The notes under the pieces are model-generated. The model made no database searches. It worked only from the letters and a program-made list of their open reading frames with translations, and was not told where the DNA came from. From Streptomyces showdoensis (GTDB lineage Bacteria; Actinomycetota; Actinomycetes; Streptomycetales; Streptomycetaceae), in assembly GCF_039535475.1 (NCBI RefSeq), contig NZ_BAAAXG010000011.1:62001-126000 (forward strand): 64,000 bases of DNA. Reading direction: 5' to 3'. Positions 17,012-25,647 of this stretch are shown one piece after another; the stretch's first letter is position 1, and every line of letters starts with the position of its first letter. The position numbers were made by a program, and so were the translations under genes.

Positions 17012-18544
17012 ATGGACCGAGGACTGGAACGAGGCCCGGAGCGCGGCCTGCTCACCCGTACCGTCGACGGCGTGCTGCGCCGGACCGCCCAGCGCGTCCC
17101 GGACCGCACCGCCGTGCGCTACGCGGACCGGACGTGGAGCTACGCCGAACTGGACGCCGCCGTCTCGACGGCCGCCGCCGTCCTGCGGGACCCCGAAGGC
17201 GCCGGGCTCGCGGCGGGCGACCGGGTCGCGACCTACGCCCACAACTCGGACGCCTATCTGATCGCGTTCCTCGCCTGCGCCCGGGCCGGGCTGGTCCACG
17301 TGCCGGTCAACCACCACCTCACCGGCGAGGACCTGGACTACGTCCTGCACCAGTCGGGCAGTTCGCTGGTGCTCGCCGACCCGGCGCTCGCCGGCCGGGT
17401 CCCGGAGGACTTCCCCGTACGGCCCCTCCGGGACGCCCCGGACTCGCTCCTCGCGGCGCTCGCCGCCCCGCGGCCGTACGACGCCGACCGCGACCCCGGC
17501 GACCTGGTGCAGCTGCTCTACACCTCGGGCACCACCGCCCTGCCCAAGGGCGCGATGATGACCCACCGGGCCCTGGTCCACGCGTACGCGAGCGCCATCG
17601 ACGCGCTCGACCTGGGCGAGGACGACCGGCCGGTGCACTCGCTGCCGCTCTACCACTCGGCGCAGATGCACGTGTTCCTGCTGCCCTACCTGGCCGTGGG
17701 CGCCGAGAACACCATCGTCGACGGGCCCGAGCCGGCGGTCCTCTTCGACCTGGTCGCGTCCGGCCGCTGCGACAGCCTGTTCGCCCCGCCGACCGTCTGG
17801 ATCGGGCTCGCCAACCACCCCGATTTCGCCACCCGCGACCTCGCCGCCCTGGGCAAGGCCTACTACGGCGCCTCGATCATGCCCGTACCGGTCCTGGAGC
17901 GGCTGCGCGCACGCCTGCCCGGCCTGCGCTTCTACAACTGCTTCGGCCAGTCCGAGATCGGCCCGCTCGCCACCGTCCTCGGTCCCGACGAGCACGAGGG
18001 GCGGATGGAGTCCTGCGGCCGCCCGGTCCGGCACGTCGAGGCCCGGGTCGTCGACGAGGACGGCGCGGACGTGCCCCCCGGCACCCCCGGTGAAGTCGTC
18101 TACCGCTCACCGCAGTTGTGCTCCGGCTACTGGGACAAGCCGGAGGAGACCGCGGCCGCCTTCCGCGGCGGCTGGTTCCACTCGGGCGACCTGGCCGTGC
18201 GGGACGAGGAGGGCTACCTCACCGTCGTCGACCGGGTGAAGGACGTCATCAACTCCGGGGGCGTCCTCGTCGCCTCCCGGCAGGTCGAGGACGCCCTCTA
18301 CACCCATCCGGCGGTGGCCGAGGCCGCCGTCGTCGGTCTCCCGGACGAGCGCTGGATCGAGGCCGTCACCGCCGTCGTCGTCCCGCGCGGCCAGGTCACC
18401 GAGGCCGAACTCCTCGCGCACGCGCGGGAGAAGCTCGCCCACTTCAAGGCCCCCAAGAGGGTCCTGTTCGTGGACGAGCTGCCCCGCAACGCCAGCGGGA
18501 AGATCCTCAAGCGAGAGCTGCGCGACCGCTTCGGGGCCGCGTGA
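17012..18544 (+). CDS. Acyl-CoA synthetase (AMP-binding)
   Basis: Adenylate-forming enzyme of 510 residues. The P-loop is LLYTSGTTALPKGAMM. YYGASIMPVPVL and YNCFGQSEIGPL are the A4-A5 region, YLTVVDRVKDVINSGGVLVA the A8 hinge, and NASGKILKRELRDRF carries the catalytic lysine. ATG 17012 gives a family-like N-terminus, though no strong ribosome site is visible. It is divergent from the penicillin-acylase-family gene and is followed by a convergent VOC gene, so it looks monocistronic. Substrate unknown. Confidence 0.9.
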   Translation: MDRGLERGPERGLLTRTVDGVLRRTAQRVPDRTAVRYADRTWSYAELDAAVSTAAAVLRDPEGAGLAAGDRVATYAHNSDAYLIAFLACARAGLVHVPVNHHLTGEDLDYVLHQSGSSLVLADPALAGRVPEDFPVRPLRDAPDSLLAALAAPRPYDADRDPGDLVQLLYTSGTTALPKGAMMTHRALVHAYASAIDALDLGEDDRPVHSLPLYHSAQMHVFLLPYLAVGAENTIVDGPEPAVLFDLVASGRCDSLFAPPTVWIGLANHPDFATRDLAALGKAYYGASIMPVPVLERLRARLPGLRFYNCFGQSEIGPLATVLGPDEHEGRMESCGRPVRHVEARVVDEDGADVPPGTPGEVVYRSPQLCSGYWDKPEETAAAFRGGWFHSGDLAVRDEEGYLTVVDRVKDVINSGGVLVASRQVEDALYTHPAVAEAAVVGLPDERWIEAVTAVVVPRGQVTEAELLAHAREKLAHFKAPKRVLFVDELPRNASGKILKRELRDRFGAA

Positions 18545-18568
18545 CGACGGGACGACGAGGGGGCGGGT

Positions 18569-18949
18569 TCAGCCCTGGCGCTCCTCCAGCACGCAGAGGA
18601 TGTTGCCCTCGCTGTCCTTGAACCAGGCCCCCCTCATGTCGTCCGACTCGACCACGCCGTCGACCGTCTTGAGGCCGGGCAGGTCGTAGTCCTCGAAGGC
18701 CACGCCCTTGGAGCGCAGCTCCTTCATCTCGGCATCGAGGTCGGCGACCTTCCAGCTGGCCAGCGTGTGCTGCGCCTGGCCGCCGTAGGGGGTCTCGTAC
18801 AGACCGATCATGGATCCACCGGTCTCGAACATCACGTCCTGGGGCGATTCCTTGACGAGCGTCAGGCCCAGGGTCTCGGTGTAGTAGCGCTTCGCGCGGG
18901 CCATGTCGTTGACCGGAATGATCGCGGCTATGGGGGAGTCCGCCAGCAT
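18569..18949 (-). CDS. VOC-family (glyoxalase/bleomycin-resistance-like) protein
   Basis: Small 126-residue protein made of paired beta-alpha-beta-beta-beta modules: AIIPVNDMARAKRYYTETLG opens module one, and the second ends in GAWFKDSEGNILCVLEE. Members bind metals or small molecules and act as lyases, dioxygenases or resistance proteins. The ATG start at 18949 has a strong AGGAGGT (18958-18964). It lies just downstream of paaK on the same strand (24-bp gap), so the two are probably co-transcribed. Exact function unknown. Confidence 0.88.
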   Translation of the reverse strand: MLADSPIAAIIPVNDMARAKRYYTETLGLTLVKESPQDVMFETGGSMIGLYETPYGGQAQHTLASWKVADLDAEMKELRSKGVAFEDYDLPGLKTVDGVVESDDMRGAWFKDSEGNILCVLEERQG

Positions 18950-18972
18950 CGCAACCACCTCCTCCCTCCAGG

Positions 18973-20271
18973 CTACGCGCCGTCCCGGAGGTCCACGATC
19001 CGCTTGATCTTCCCCACCGAGCGCTCCAGCGTCTCCGGGTCGACGACCTCGACGCCCACCGAGACCCCGATCCCGTCCTTCACCGCCGCGGCGATCGAGA
19101 GGGCCGCCTCCCGGCGCTGCCCGGGGCTCGCGCCGGGCCGCGCCTCGGCCCGTACGGTCAGCGCGTCCAGCCGGCCCTCGCGGGTGAGCCGGAGCTGGAA
19201 GTGGGGGGCGACGGCCGGGGTGCGCAGGACGATCTCCTCGATCTGGGTGGGGAAGAGGTTCACCCCGCGCAGGATCACCATGTCGTCGCTGCGGCCGGTG
19301 ACCTTCTCCATCCGCCGGAAGACCCGCGCGGTGCCCGGCAGCAGCCGGGTGAGGTCCCGGGTGCGGTAGCGGATCACCGGCATGGCCTCCTTGGTCAGGG
19401 AGGTGAAGACCAGCTCGCCCTCCTCCCCGTCCGGCAGCACCTCGCCGGTGATCGGGTCGACGATCTCCGGGTAGAAGTGGTCCTCCCAGATGTGCAGGCC
19501 GTCCTTGGTCTCCACGCACTCCTGCGCCACGCCCGGGCCCATCACCTCGGAGAGCCCGTAGATGTCGACGGCGTCGAGGTCGAAGCGCTCCTCGATCTCC
19601 CGGCGCATCTCCTCGGTCCAGGGCTCCGCGCCGAAGACGCCGACCTTCAGCGAGGTGGTGCGCGGGTCGATCCCCTGGCGCTCGAACTCGTCGAGCAGGG
19701 TGAGCATGTACGAGGGCGTCACCATGATGACCTCGGGCCGGAAGTCCTGGATGAGCTGGACCTGGCGGGCCGTCATGCCGCCGGAGGCGGGGATCACCGT
19801 GCAGCCGAGCCGCTCGGCCCCGTAGTGGGCGCCGAGACCGCCGGTGAACAGCCCGTATCCGTAGGCCACGTGGACCTTGTGGCCCGGGCGGGCGCCGGCC
19901 GCGCGGAGGGAGCGGGCGACGACGTCCGCCCAGGTGTCCAGGTCCCGCTCGGTGTAGCCGACCACGGTGGGCCGGCCGGTCGTCCCGCTGGAGGCGTGGA
20001 TGCGGCGGATCTCCGACTGGCCGACGGCGAACATGCCGAAGGGGTAGTGCTCGCGCAGGTCGGTCTTGGCGGTGAACGGGAAGCGGGCCAGGTCGGCGAG
20101 GCTCCGGCAGTCCTCGGGCCGCACCCCGGCCCCGTCGAATGCATGCCGGTAGAACGCCACGTTCTCGTAGGCGTGCCGCAGGGTCGCGCGCAGCCGTTCC
20201 AGCTGGAGCGCCTCCAGCTCGTCGCGTCCGAGTCGCTCGCCCGCGTCCAGCAGCTCGCCCAGCTCGCCCAT
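18973..20271 (-). CDS. paaK: Phenylacetate-CoA ligase
   Basis: Activates phenylacetate, or a related aryl acid, to the CoA thioester. The N-terminal region LERLRATLRHAYENVAFYR and the adenylation motif IHASSGTTGRPTVVGYT are diagnostic of the PaaK family, as are YGLSEVMGPGVAQEC and the C-terminal RSDDMVILRGVNLFPTQIEE. Length 432 residues. ATG 20271 is preferred over the in-frame GTG at 20280 because GGGAG sits 8 nt upstream. No paaABCDE ring-oxygenation genes lie nearby, so it may serve another pathway or supply CoA esters alone. A TetR-type palindrome lies about 52 bp upstream. Confidence 0.93.
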   Translation of the reverse strand: MGELGELLDAGERLGRDELEALQLERLRATLRHAYENVAFYRHAFDGAGVRPEDCRSLADLARFPFTAKTDLREHYPFGMFAVGQSEIRRIHASSGTTGRPTVVGYTERDLDTWADVVARSLRAAGARPGHKVHVAYGYGLFTGGLGAHYGAERLGCTVIPASGGMTARQVQLIQDFRPEVIMVTPSYMLTLLDEFERQGIDPRTTSLKVGVFGAEPWTEEMRREIEERFDLDAVDIYGLSEVMGPGVAQECVETKDGLHIWEDHFYPEIVDPITGEVLPDGEEGELVFTSLTKEAMPVIRYRTRDLTRLLPGTARVFRRMEKVTGRSDDMVILRGVNLFPTQIEEIVLRTPAVAPHFQLRLTREGRLDALTVRAEARPGASPGQRREAALSIAAAVKDGIGVSVGVEVVDPETLERSVGKIKRIVDLRDGA

Positions 20272-20322
20272 GTGCGCCACTCCCTCGCCTCGCGTACCGG
20301 CCGCCGTCCGTCGTAAAACGGA

Positions 20323-20340
20323 CGACCGATCATTCGGTCG
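20323..20340. promoter_or_regulatory. Perfect palindrome upstream of paaK
   Basis: CGACCGATCATTCGGTCG has 7-bp arms around a 4-bp centre. Its ACCG-N6-CGGT core is the spacing expected of TetR-family operators such as those described for PaaR regulators. It lies in the 361-bp gap between paaK and rppA, closer to paaK. Confidence 0.5.
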
Positions 20341-20512
20341 ATCTTCCGGGTTCAGTAAATCCGGCGGCCCCCGGGGCTTGGCAAGGGGTCGGGGCGGGTT
20401 TTCTTCGCGCAGGTGTCCGGCCGGTCGCGGCGCGCCCCCGGGCCGCCCCGCAGCCTCGCCCGCGGGGCCTCGTCGGGGGCGTCTTCCCGCAGGTCACGGA
20501 GGTCTGGCGAAG

Positions 20513-20532
20513 ATCACACATTCGGGTGTGAT
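20513..20532. promoter_or_regulatory. Inverted repeat upstream of the rppA operon
   Basis: ATCACAC-N6-GTGTGAT has perfect 7-bp arms about 100 bp before rppA. It is a good candidate operator for the pigment operon. The remainder of the 20272-20632 gap shows no other gene or clear motif apart from the palindrome at 20323. Confidence 0.5.
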
Positions 20533-20632
20533 TGTCCGCGTGAGCGCAGGAACGGTGCTGCGCCGGGCCGAGCGGACCGGAAGATGATCCCGTCCGGCTC
20601 CCCCTCCCCACCCCCGGACGAAATGGACCACC

Positions 20633-21754
20633 ATGCCTGTCCTGTGCCGTCCCGCCGTGGCCGTGCCCGAGCACACGATCACCCTGGAGGACACCCTCGA
20701 CCTGGCCCGCACCCTGCACGCGGGACACGAGCAGCTGCCGCTCGTGCTGCGCCTGATCGAGAACACCGGCGTCGCCACACGGCAGCTCGTGCAGCCCATC
20801 GAGCGCACCCTCGCCCACCCCGGCTTCGAGGCGCGCAACACGACGTACGAGACCGAGGCCAAGGCGCGCGTCCCCGCCGTCGTGGCCGAGGCCCTCGGCA
20901 ACGCGGGGCTCCAGGCCCGCGACATCGACCTCATCGTGTACGTCTCGTGCACCGGGTTCATGATGCCCTCGCTCACGGCCTGGATGATCAACGAGCTGGG
21001 CTTCCGCAGCGACACCCGCCAGCTGCCCATCGCCCAGCTCGGCTGCGCGGCGGGCGGCGCCGCGATCAACCGGGCGCACGACTTCTGCGCGGCCTACCCC
21101 GGCGCCAACGCGCTGATCGTCGCCTGCGAGTTCTGCTCGCTGTGCTACCAGCCCACCGACCTCACCGTCGGCAACCTGCTCTCCAACGGCCTCTTCGGCG
21201 ACGCCGTCGCCGCCGCCGTGGTCCGCGGCTCCGGCGGCACCGGCGTCCTCCTGGAGCACAATGGCTGCCACCTGGTCCCCGGCACCGAGGACTGGATCGC
21301 CTACCAGGTCCGCGAGACCGGCTTCCACTTCATGCTCGACAAGCGCGTGCCCGGCACCATGGAGCAGCTCGCGCCCGCCCTCGTCGGCCTCGCCGACCGG
21401 CACGGCCGGGACGCCGGCCGCCAGGACTTCTACATCATCCACGCCGGCGGCCCCCGCATCCTCGACGACCTCTGCAAACACCTGGACGTCGTCCCCGACA
21501 TGTTCCGCTTCAGCCGGGCCACCCTCACCGAGCACGGCAACATCGCCAGCGCCGTCGTCCTCGACGCCCTGCGCCGCCTCTTCGACGAGGGCGGGACCGC
21601 CCCCGGCGCCCGCGGGCTCATCGCCGGCTTCGGCCCCGGCATCACGGCCGAGATCTCCCTTGGCAGCTGGACCGACGACGCCCCTCGCACCCCCCTCAGC
21701 CCTCAGACCCCCCTGCACTCCTCACTCACCTCGACAGCGGCGGTGGCCCGATGA
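20633..21754 (+). CDS. rppA: Type III polyketide synthase, 1,3,6,8-tetrahydroxynaphthalene synthase
   Basis: Condenses five malonyl-CoA units to 1,3,6,8-tetrahydroxynaphthalene, which oxidises to flaviolin. The chalcone-synthase-type triad is exactly placed as in known RppA: C138 in AQLGCAAGG, H270 in YIIHAGGPR and N303 in EHGNIASA. C106 (VYVSC) is also present, as in malonyl-primed RppA. Length is 373 residues with a Pro/Ser-rich C-terminal tail that is not part of the fold. The stop overlaps the next P450 start as ATGA, so translation is coupled. The four-gene operon matches flaviolin-polymer pigment clusters. Confidence 0.96.
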   Translation: MPVLCRPAVAVPEHTITLEDTLDLARTLHAGHEQLPLVLRLIENTGVATRQLVQPIERTLAHPGFEARNTTYETEAKARVPAVVAEALGNAGLQARDIDLIVYVSCTGFMMPSLTAWMINELGFRSDTRQLPIAQLGCAAGGAAINRAHDFCAAYPGANALIVACEFCSLCYQPTDLTVGNLLSNGLFGDAVAAAVVRGSGGTGVLLEHNGCHLVPGTEDWIAYQVRETGFHFMLDKRVPGTMEQLAPALVGLADRHGRDAGRQDFYIIHAGGPRILDDLCKHLDVVPDMFRFSRATLTEHGNIASAVVLDALRRLFDEGGTAPGARGLIAGFGPGITAEISLGSWTDDAPRTPLSPQTPLHSSLTSTAAVAR

Positions 21755-23010
21755 CCACGACCACGACCTCCCCGAACCCCGAGAACGCCGGGAGCACCGG
21801 GACCGCCGAGAGCAGCGGCACGCCCCACGTGCACTTCTGGGCCGTCCCCGACCTCACCGGCCTGGAGTTCGACCCGCTCCTCGCCAAGGTCCTCCACGAG
21901 GACCCCGTCACCCGGGTGCGCCTGCCGCACGGCGAGGGCCACGCCTGGCTCGTCACCCGCTACGAGGACGTCAAGTTCGTCTCCGTGGACCCCCGGTTCA
22001 GCCGTCAGGCCGTCTACGGACGCTCCATCACCCGCCTCGCCCCCCACTTCATCCCCATGGAGGGCGCCGTCGGCTTCGCCGACCCGCCGGACCACACCCG
22101 CATGCGCCGGGTCGTCGCCCGCGCCTTCAGCGCCCGGGCCCTGCGCTCCCTGCGCGAACACGCCCAGGACGTCATGGACGGCCTGCTCGACCGCCTCGAA
22201 CGGCACGGCCCGCCCGCCGACCTGATGGAGCTGGTCAACCGGCCCTTCCCGCTCGCCATGGTCAGCGAACTCATGGGCGTCCCCGACGGCGACCAGCCCC
22301 TGATGGCCACCTGGTCCGACGCCATCATCTCCGCCGGCGCGGGCCGCGAGGCCAGCGAGCGCGCCAAGGCCGACATGGCCCGCTACTTCACCGAACTCGT
22401 CGGCCGCAGCCACGGCACCGGCAAGGAGACCCTCGCCGCCGTCCTCGCCGACGCCGTCGACGAGGGCACCCTGGAGGAGCACGAGGCCGTCGGCCTCGCC
22501 GTCCTCATCCAGATCGGCGGCGCCCACGCCGTCCGCAACAACAGCGCCAACATGGTCTACGCCCTGCTCACCCACCCCGAGCACCTGGCCCGGCTGCGCG
22601 CCGAACCCGCCCTGCTCCCGCGGGCCGTCGACGAACTCCTGCGCTACATCCCGCACCGCAACGCGGTCGGCCTCTCCCGGATCGCCCTGGAGGACGTCGA
22701 GGTCGGCGGCGTCCGCATCGCCGAGGGCGACCCCGTCTACGTCTCGTACCTCACCGCCAACCGCGACCCCTCGGTCTTCCCCGACCCGGAGAAGCTGGAC
22801 TTCGACCGCGGCTACAACCCGCACGTCGCCTTCGGTCACGGCCCGCACTACTGCCCGGGCTCCGCGCTCGCCCGCATCGAGTCCGAGATCCTCCTCGACT
22901 CCCTGTGGACCCGCTTCCCCGACCTGCGGCTCGCCGTCCCCGAGGACCGGATCCGCTGGCAGCGCGGCGCCCTGATCCGCGGCCCCGAGACCCTGCCCGT
23001 GACCTGGTGA
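21751..23010 (+). CDS. Cytochrome P450, CYP158A2-like flaviolin oxidase
   Basis: Predicted to couple flaviolin into dimers and trimers, the reaction known for CYP158A2. The haem-thiolate motif is FGHGPHYCPG with Cys368, and the ExxR motif is E295-LL-R298. The I-helix reads IGGAHA (255-260), so the usual acid-Thr pair is absent. CYP158A2 is likewise known for an Ala at the conserved Thr position, which supports the assignment. Length is 419 residues. The N-terminus is a Thr/Ser-rich tail. ATG overlaps the rppA stop. A ferredoxin partner is not encoded nearby. Confidence 0.93.
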   Translation: MTTTTTSPNPENAGSTGTAESSGTPHVHFWAVPDLTGLEFDPLLAKVLHEDPVTRVRLPHGEGHAWLVTRYEDVKFVSVDPRFSRQAVYGRSITRLAPHFIPMEGAVGFADPPDHTRMRRVVARAFSARALRSLREHAQDVMDGLLDRLERHGPPADLMELVNRPFPLAMVSELMGVPDGDQPLMATWSDAIISAGAGREASERAKADMARYFTELVGRSHGTGKETLAAVLADAVDEGTLEEHEAVGLAVLIQIGGAHAVRNNSANMVYALLTHPEHLARLRAEPALLPRAVDELLRYIPHRNAVGLSRIALEDVEVGGVRIAEGDPVYVSYLTANRDPSVFPDPEKLDFDRGYNPHVAFGHGPHYCPGSALARIESEILLDSLWTRFPDLRLAVPEDRIRWQRGALIRGPETLPVTW

Positions 23011-23026
23011 GAGGAACCGCCGCCCC

Positions 23027-23596
23027 ATGACCGCGACCGCCATCGGACGGGCCGGCGGCCTCATCGTGCCGCCCGGCCACGGCCGGACCCTGACCACAGC
23101 CGCCCAGCACGTCACCTTCAAGGTGACCGGCGAACACACCCCCACCGCCTCCACCTTCGAGGTCCTCGTCCCGCCCGGCTTCGACGTCGGCGCCCACGCC
23201 CACGGCCACAGCGAGGAGCTCTTCTACCTCCTGGAGGGAGAGCTCGACGTCCTCGCCTTCGAGCCGCTCGTGCGCACCCGCGACAGCTGGCGGGAGTGGG
23301 AGTCCGCCTCCGGACAGCGCGCCGTCCGGGCCACCGCCGGCACCCTGATCCTGGTGCCGCCCGGCTGCCCGCACGCCTTCGCCAACCCCACCGGCGAGCC
23401 CGCGCGCATGCTGTTCCAGGCCTCGCCCCCGCCCGACCACGAGCGCTACTTCGAGCAGCTCATGGAGATCCTCGGCTCCGGCGGCCCGGTCGACCACGAA
23501 GCCGTCGAGCGGCTCCGGGTCCGCTACGACATCGACCAGATCACCCCGCTCCGGCACGACGCCGGACGGCCGCAGGAGGCGGTCCCCGCGCCATGA
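23027..23596 (+). CDS. Cupin-domain protein, possible quinone-forming monooxygenase
   Basis: Single-domain cupin of 189 residues. Metal-binding motif 1 is HAHGHSEELFYLLEGE, and motif 2 is in LVPPGCPHAFANP. Cupins in this position of rpp operons (MomA type) oxidise tetrahydroxynaphthalene to flaviolin, so the same step is inferred here. It begins 16 bp after the first P450 with GAGAGGAACC as ribosome site, and its TGA overlaps the second P450 ATG. Sequence alone does not exclude a plain cupin of unknown substrate. Confidence 0.85.
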   Translation: MTATAIGRAGGLIVPPGHGRTLTTAAQHVTFKVTGEHTPTASTFEVLVPPGFDVGAHAHGHSEELFYLLEGELDVLAFEPLVRTRDSWREWESASGQRAVRATAGTLILVPPGCPHAFANPTGEPARMLFQASPPPDHERYFEQLMEILGSGGPVDHEAVERLRVRYDIDQITPLRHDAGRPQEAVPAP

Positions 23597-24813
23597 ACCC
23601 ACCCGAGGGCCCTACCGGGCCGGTCCACGACTGGGTCCCGTCCCCGCTGCCCGGCACGGCCTTCGACCCGCTCCCGCACCGGCTCCTGCGCGAGGAGCCG
23701 GTCGCCCGGGTGCGCCTCCCGTACGGCGAGGGGCACGCCTGGCTCGTCACCCGCTACGAGGACGTCAGACTGGTCGCCGCCGACCCGCGGTTGAGCCGCG
23801 CCCGGACCGTCGGCCGGCCGATCACCAGCATGACCCCGCACACCCTCGCCCCGCCCGGCGGCGTCGGCCGGGCCGACCCGCCCGACCACACCCGGCTGCG
23901 CCGGCTGATCGCCCCCGCCTTCGGCCGCCGCCGGATGACCGCCCTGCGCGAGCACACCGAGCACATGGCCGAGACCCTCGCCCTGCGCACCCTGGAGACC
24001 GGACCGCCCGCCGACCTCGCCGAGAGCTTCGTCGGACCGCTGTCCGCCACCGTCATCGCCGAACTCCTCGGCGTCCCGGCCGCCGACCTCGACCGCGTCC
24101 AGACCTGGCGGGCCGGGCTCCTCCGCCACGACACCACCGCAGCCGAGGGCGAGGCGGTCAAGAAGGAGATCGCCGGCTACTTCGCCGACCTCGCCCGGCA
24201 CCGGGCCGCGCACCCCGGCGACGACGTGGTCAGCGAACTCGCCGCCGCCCGCGGGGCCGGCGGGATCAGCACCCCGGAACTGGTGTCGCTGGCCGTCATG
24301 CTCACCCTCAACGGGCTGGACGCCGTCCGGAACATCGTCTCCACCATGGTGTACGTGCTCCTCACGCACCCCCGGCAGACGGCGAAGCTCCGCGCCGACC
24401 CCGGCGCTCCCGGCCGTCTCGCCCGGGCCGTCGACGAACTCCTCCGCTACATCCCGCAGCGCCACGGCGTCGGCATGCCCCGGGTCGCCACCGCCGACAT
24501 CGAGGTCGGCGGGGTCACCATCGCCGAGGGGGAGGCGGTCCACGTCTTCTACCCGGCCGCCAACCGCGACCCCGCCGTGTACACCGACCCCGACCGCCTC
24601 GACCTCGACCGGGACGAGGCCCCGCACCTCGCCTTCGGCCACGGCGCGCACTACTGCGCGGGCGCCCAACTGGCCCGCGTGGAGGCCGAGGTGATGCTCG
24701 GCACCCTGCTCGCCCGGTTCCCCTCCCTCGCCCTCGCCGTCCCGCCCGAACGGATCGCCTGGCGCGCCGGATCGGTCAACCGGGGACCGGTGACCCTGCC
24801 CGTGACCTGGTAA
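23593..24813 (+). CDS. Second cytochrome P450 of the rpp operon, CYP158A1-like
   Basis: 406-residue P450 closely related to the first one of the operon (shared VRLPxGEGHAWLVTRYEDV and VDELLRYIP stretches). Haem ligand is Cys355 in FGHGAHYCAG; ExxR is E282-LL-R285. The I-helix is NGLDAV (240-245), again without the Thr of the proton-relay pair. S. coelicolor has two CYP158 enzymes giving different biflaviolin isomers, but only one lies beside rppA as far as I recall. Here both sit in one operon, which suggests a tandem duplication. ATG 23593 overlaps the cupin stop. Confidence 0.9.
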   Translation: MNPPEGPTGPVHDWVPSPLPGTAFDPLPHRLLREEPVARVRLPYGEGHAWLVTRYEDVRLVAADPRLSRARTVGRPITSMTPHTLAPPGGVGRADPPDHTRLRRLIAPAFGRRRMTALREHTEHMAETLALRTLETGPPADLAESFVGPLSATVIAELLGVPAADLDRVQTWRAGLLRHDTTAAEGEAVKKEIAGYFADLARHRAAHPGDDVVSELAAARGAGGISTPELVSLAVMLTLNGLDAVRNIVSTMVYVLLTHPRQTAKLRADPGAPGRLARAVDELLRYIPQRHGVGMPRVATADIEVGGVTIAEGEAVHVFYPAANRDPAVYTDPDRLDLDRDEAPHLAFGHGAHYCAGAQLARVEAEVMLGTLLARFPSLALAVPPERIAWRAGSVNRGPVTLPVTW

Positions 24814-24855
24814 TCCGGTGGCGTGCGGACCCCGGCGGATGCTGAGGTGGCGGCC

Positions 24856-25632
24856 ATGGACATCACCGCACTGCGCACCCTCTACGACCGCCAGCGCCGC
24901 ATCGGCGCCCGCCCCGACGGCCCCGGCTGCCGCGTCGAACGCGAGGGCCTCGTCGTCCGCCACGCCGGACCGGAGTACGCCTGGAACGGCGTGCTGTGGT
25001 CCGGCCTCGGCCCGAAGGACGCCGACGCGGCGATCGCCGCCCAGATCGGCCACTTCCGCGCCGCCGGCCACTCCTTCGAATGGACGGTGTACGGCCACGA
25101 CGGCCCGGCCGACCTCGCCGACCGGCTCCTCGCCGCCGGATTCACCGCCGAGGAGTCCGAGACCCTGATGGTCGCCGAGGCCGCCTCCCTGCCCGCCTCC
25201 GTGGACCTCCCGGACGGCGTGGAGCTGCACTCCGTCACCGACGAGGCCGGGGTGCGGATGATGGCCGAGGTCCACGAGAAGGCCTTCGGCACCGACAGCT
25301 CGCGCTACGTCAGCCGGATGCTCGACCAGCTCGCCGCCGCCCCCGACTCCGTGGCCGCGGTCGTCGCCCTCGCCGACGGCGTCCCCGTCAGCTCCGGCCG
25401 CCTCGACCTGCCCGAGGACTGCGACTTCGCGGGCCTGTACGGCGGCGGCACCGTCGCCGAGTGGCGCGGCAAGGGCCTCTACCGCGCCCTCGTCTTCCAC
25501 CGCGCCCGCACGGCGATCGCCCGCGGCTACCGCTACGTCCAGGTCGACGCGGCGCCCACCAGCCGGCCCATCCTCAAGCGCCTGGGCTTCGCCGAGCTGA
25601 CCACGATGACCCCGTACGTGTACGAGCTCTGA
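24856..25632 (+). CDS. GNAT-family N-acetyltransferase
   Basis: 258-residue protein with a GNAT fold in the C-terminal half. The acetyl-CoA-binding motif A appears as GGTVAEWRGKGLYRALVFHRA, and the last strands carry YVQVDAAPTSRPILKRLGF. The N-terminal half (residues 1-130) is less conserved and may be a degenerate second GNAT lobe. ATG 24856 follows GAGG at 24844-24847; an in-frame GTG at 24823 is less likely. It trails the rpp operon by 42 bp on the same strand, so read-through is possible. Acceptor unknown. Confidence 0.85.
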   Translation: MDITALRTLYDRQRRIGARPDGPGCRVEREGLVVRHAGPEYAWNGVLWSGLGPKDADAAIAAQIGHFRAAGHSFEWTVYGHDGPADLADRLLAAGFTAEESETLMVAEAASLPASVDLPDGVELHSVTDEAGVRMMAEVHEKAFGTDSSRYVSRMLDQLAAAPDSVAAVVALADGVPVSSGRLDLPEDCDFAGLYGGGTVAEWRGKGLYRALVFHRARTAIARGYRYVQVDAAPTSRPILKRLGFAELTTMTPYVYEL

Positions 25633-25647
25633 GCGGCCCCGGGGCCG

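Noticed and set aside
18973..20271. A complete phenylacetate degradation cluster
   Set aside because: Only the ligase is present; no paaA-E, paaG or paaZ homologue was seen in the window.
24823..24855. Upstream GTG start for the GNAT after the rpp operon
   Set aside because: ATG 24856 has GAGG at a workable distance and the extra 11 residues are not GNAT-like.
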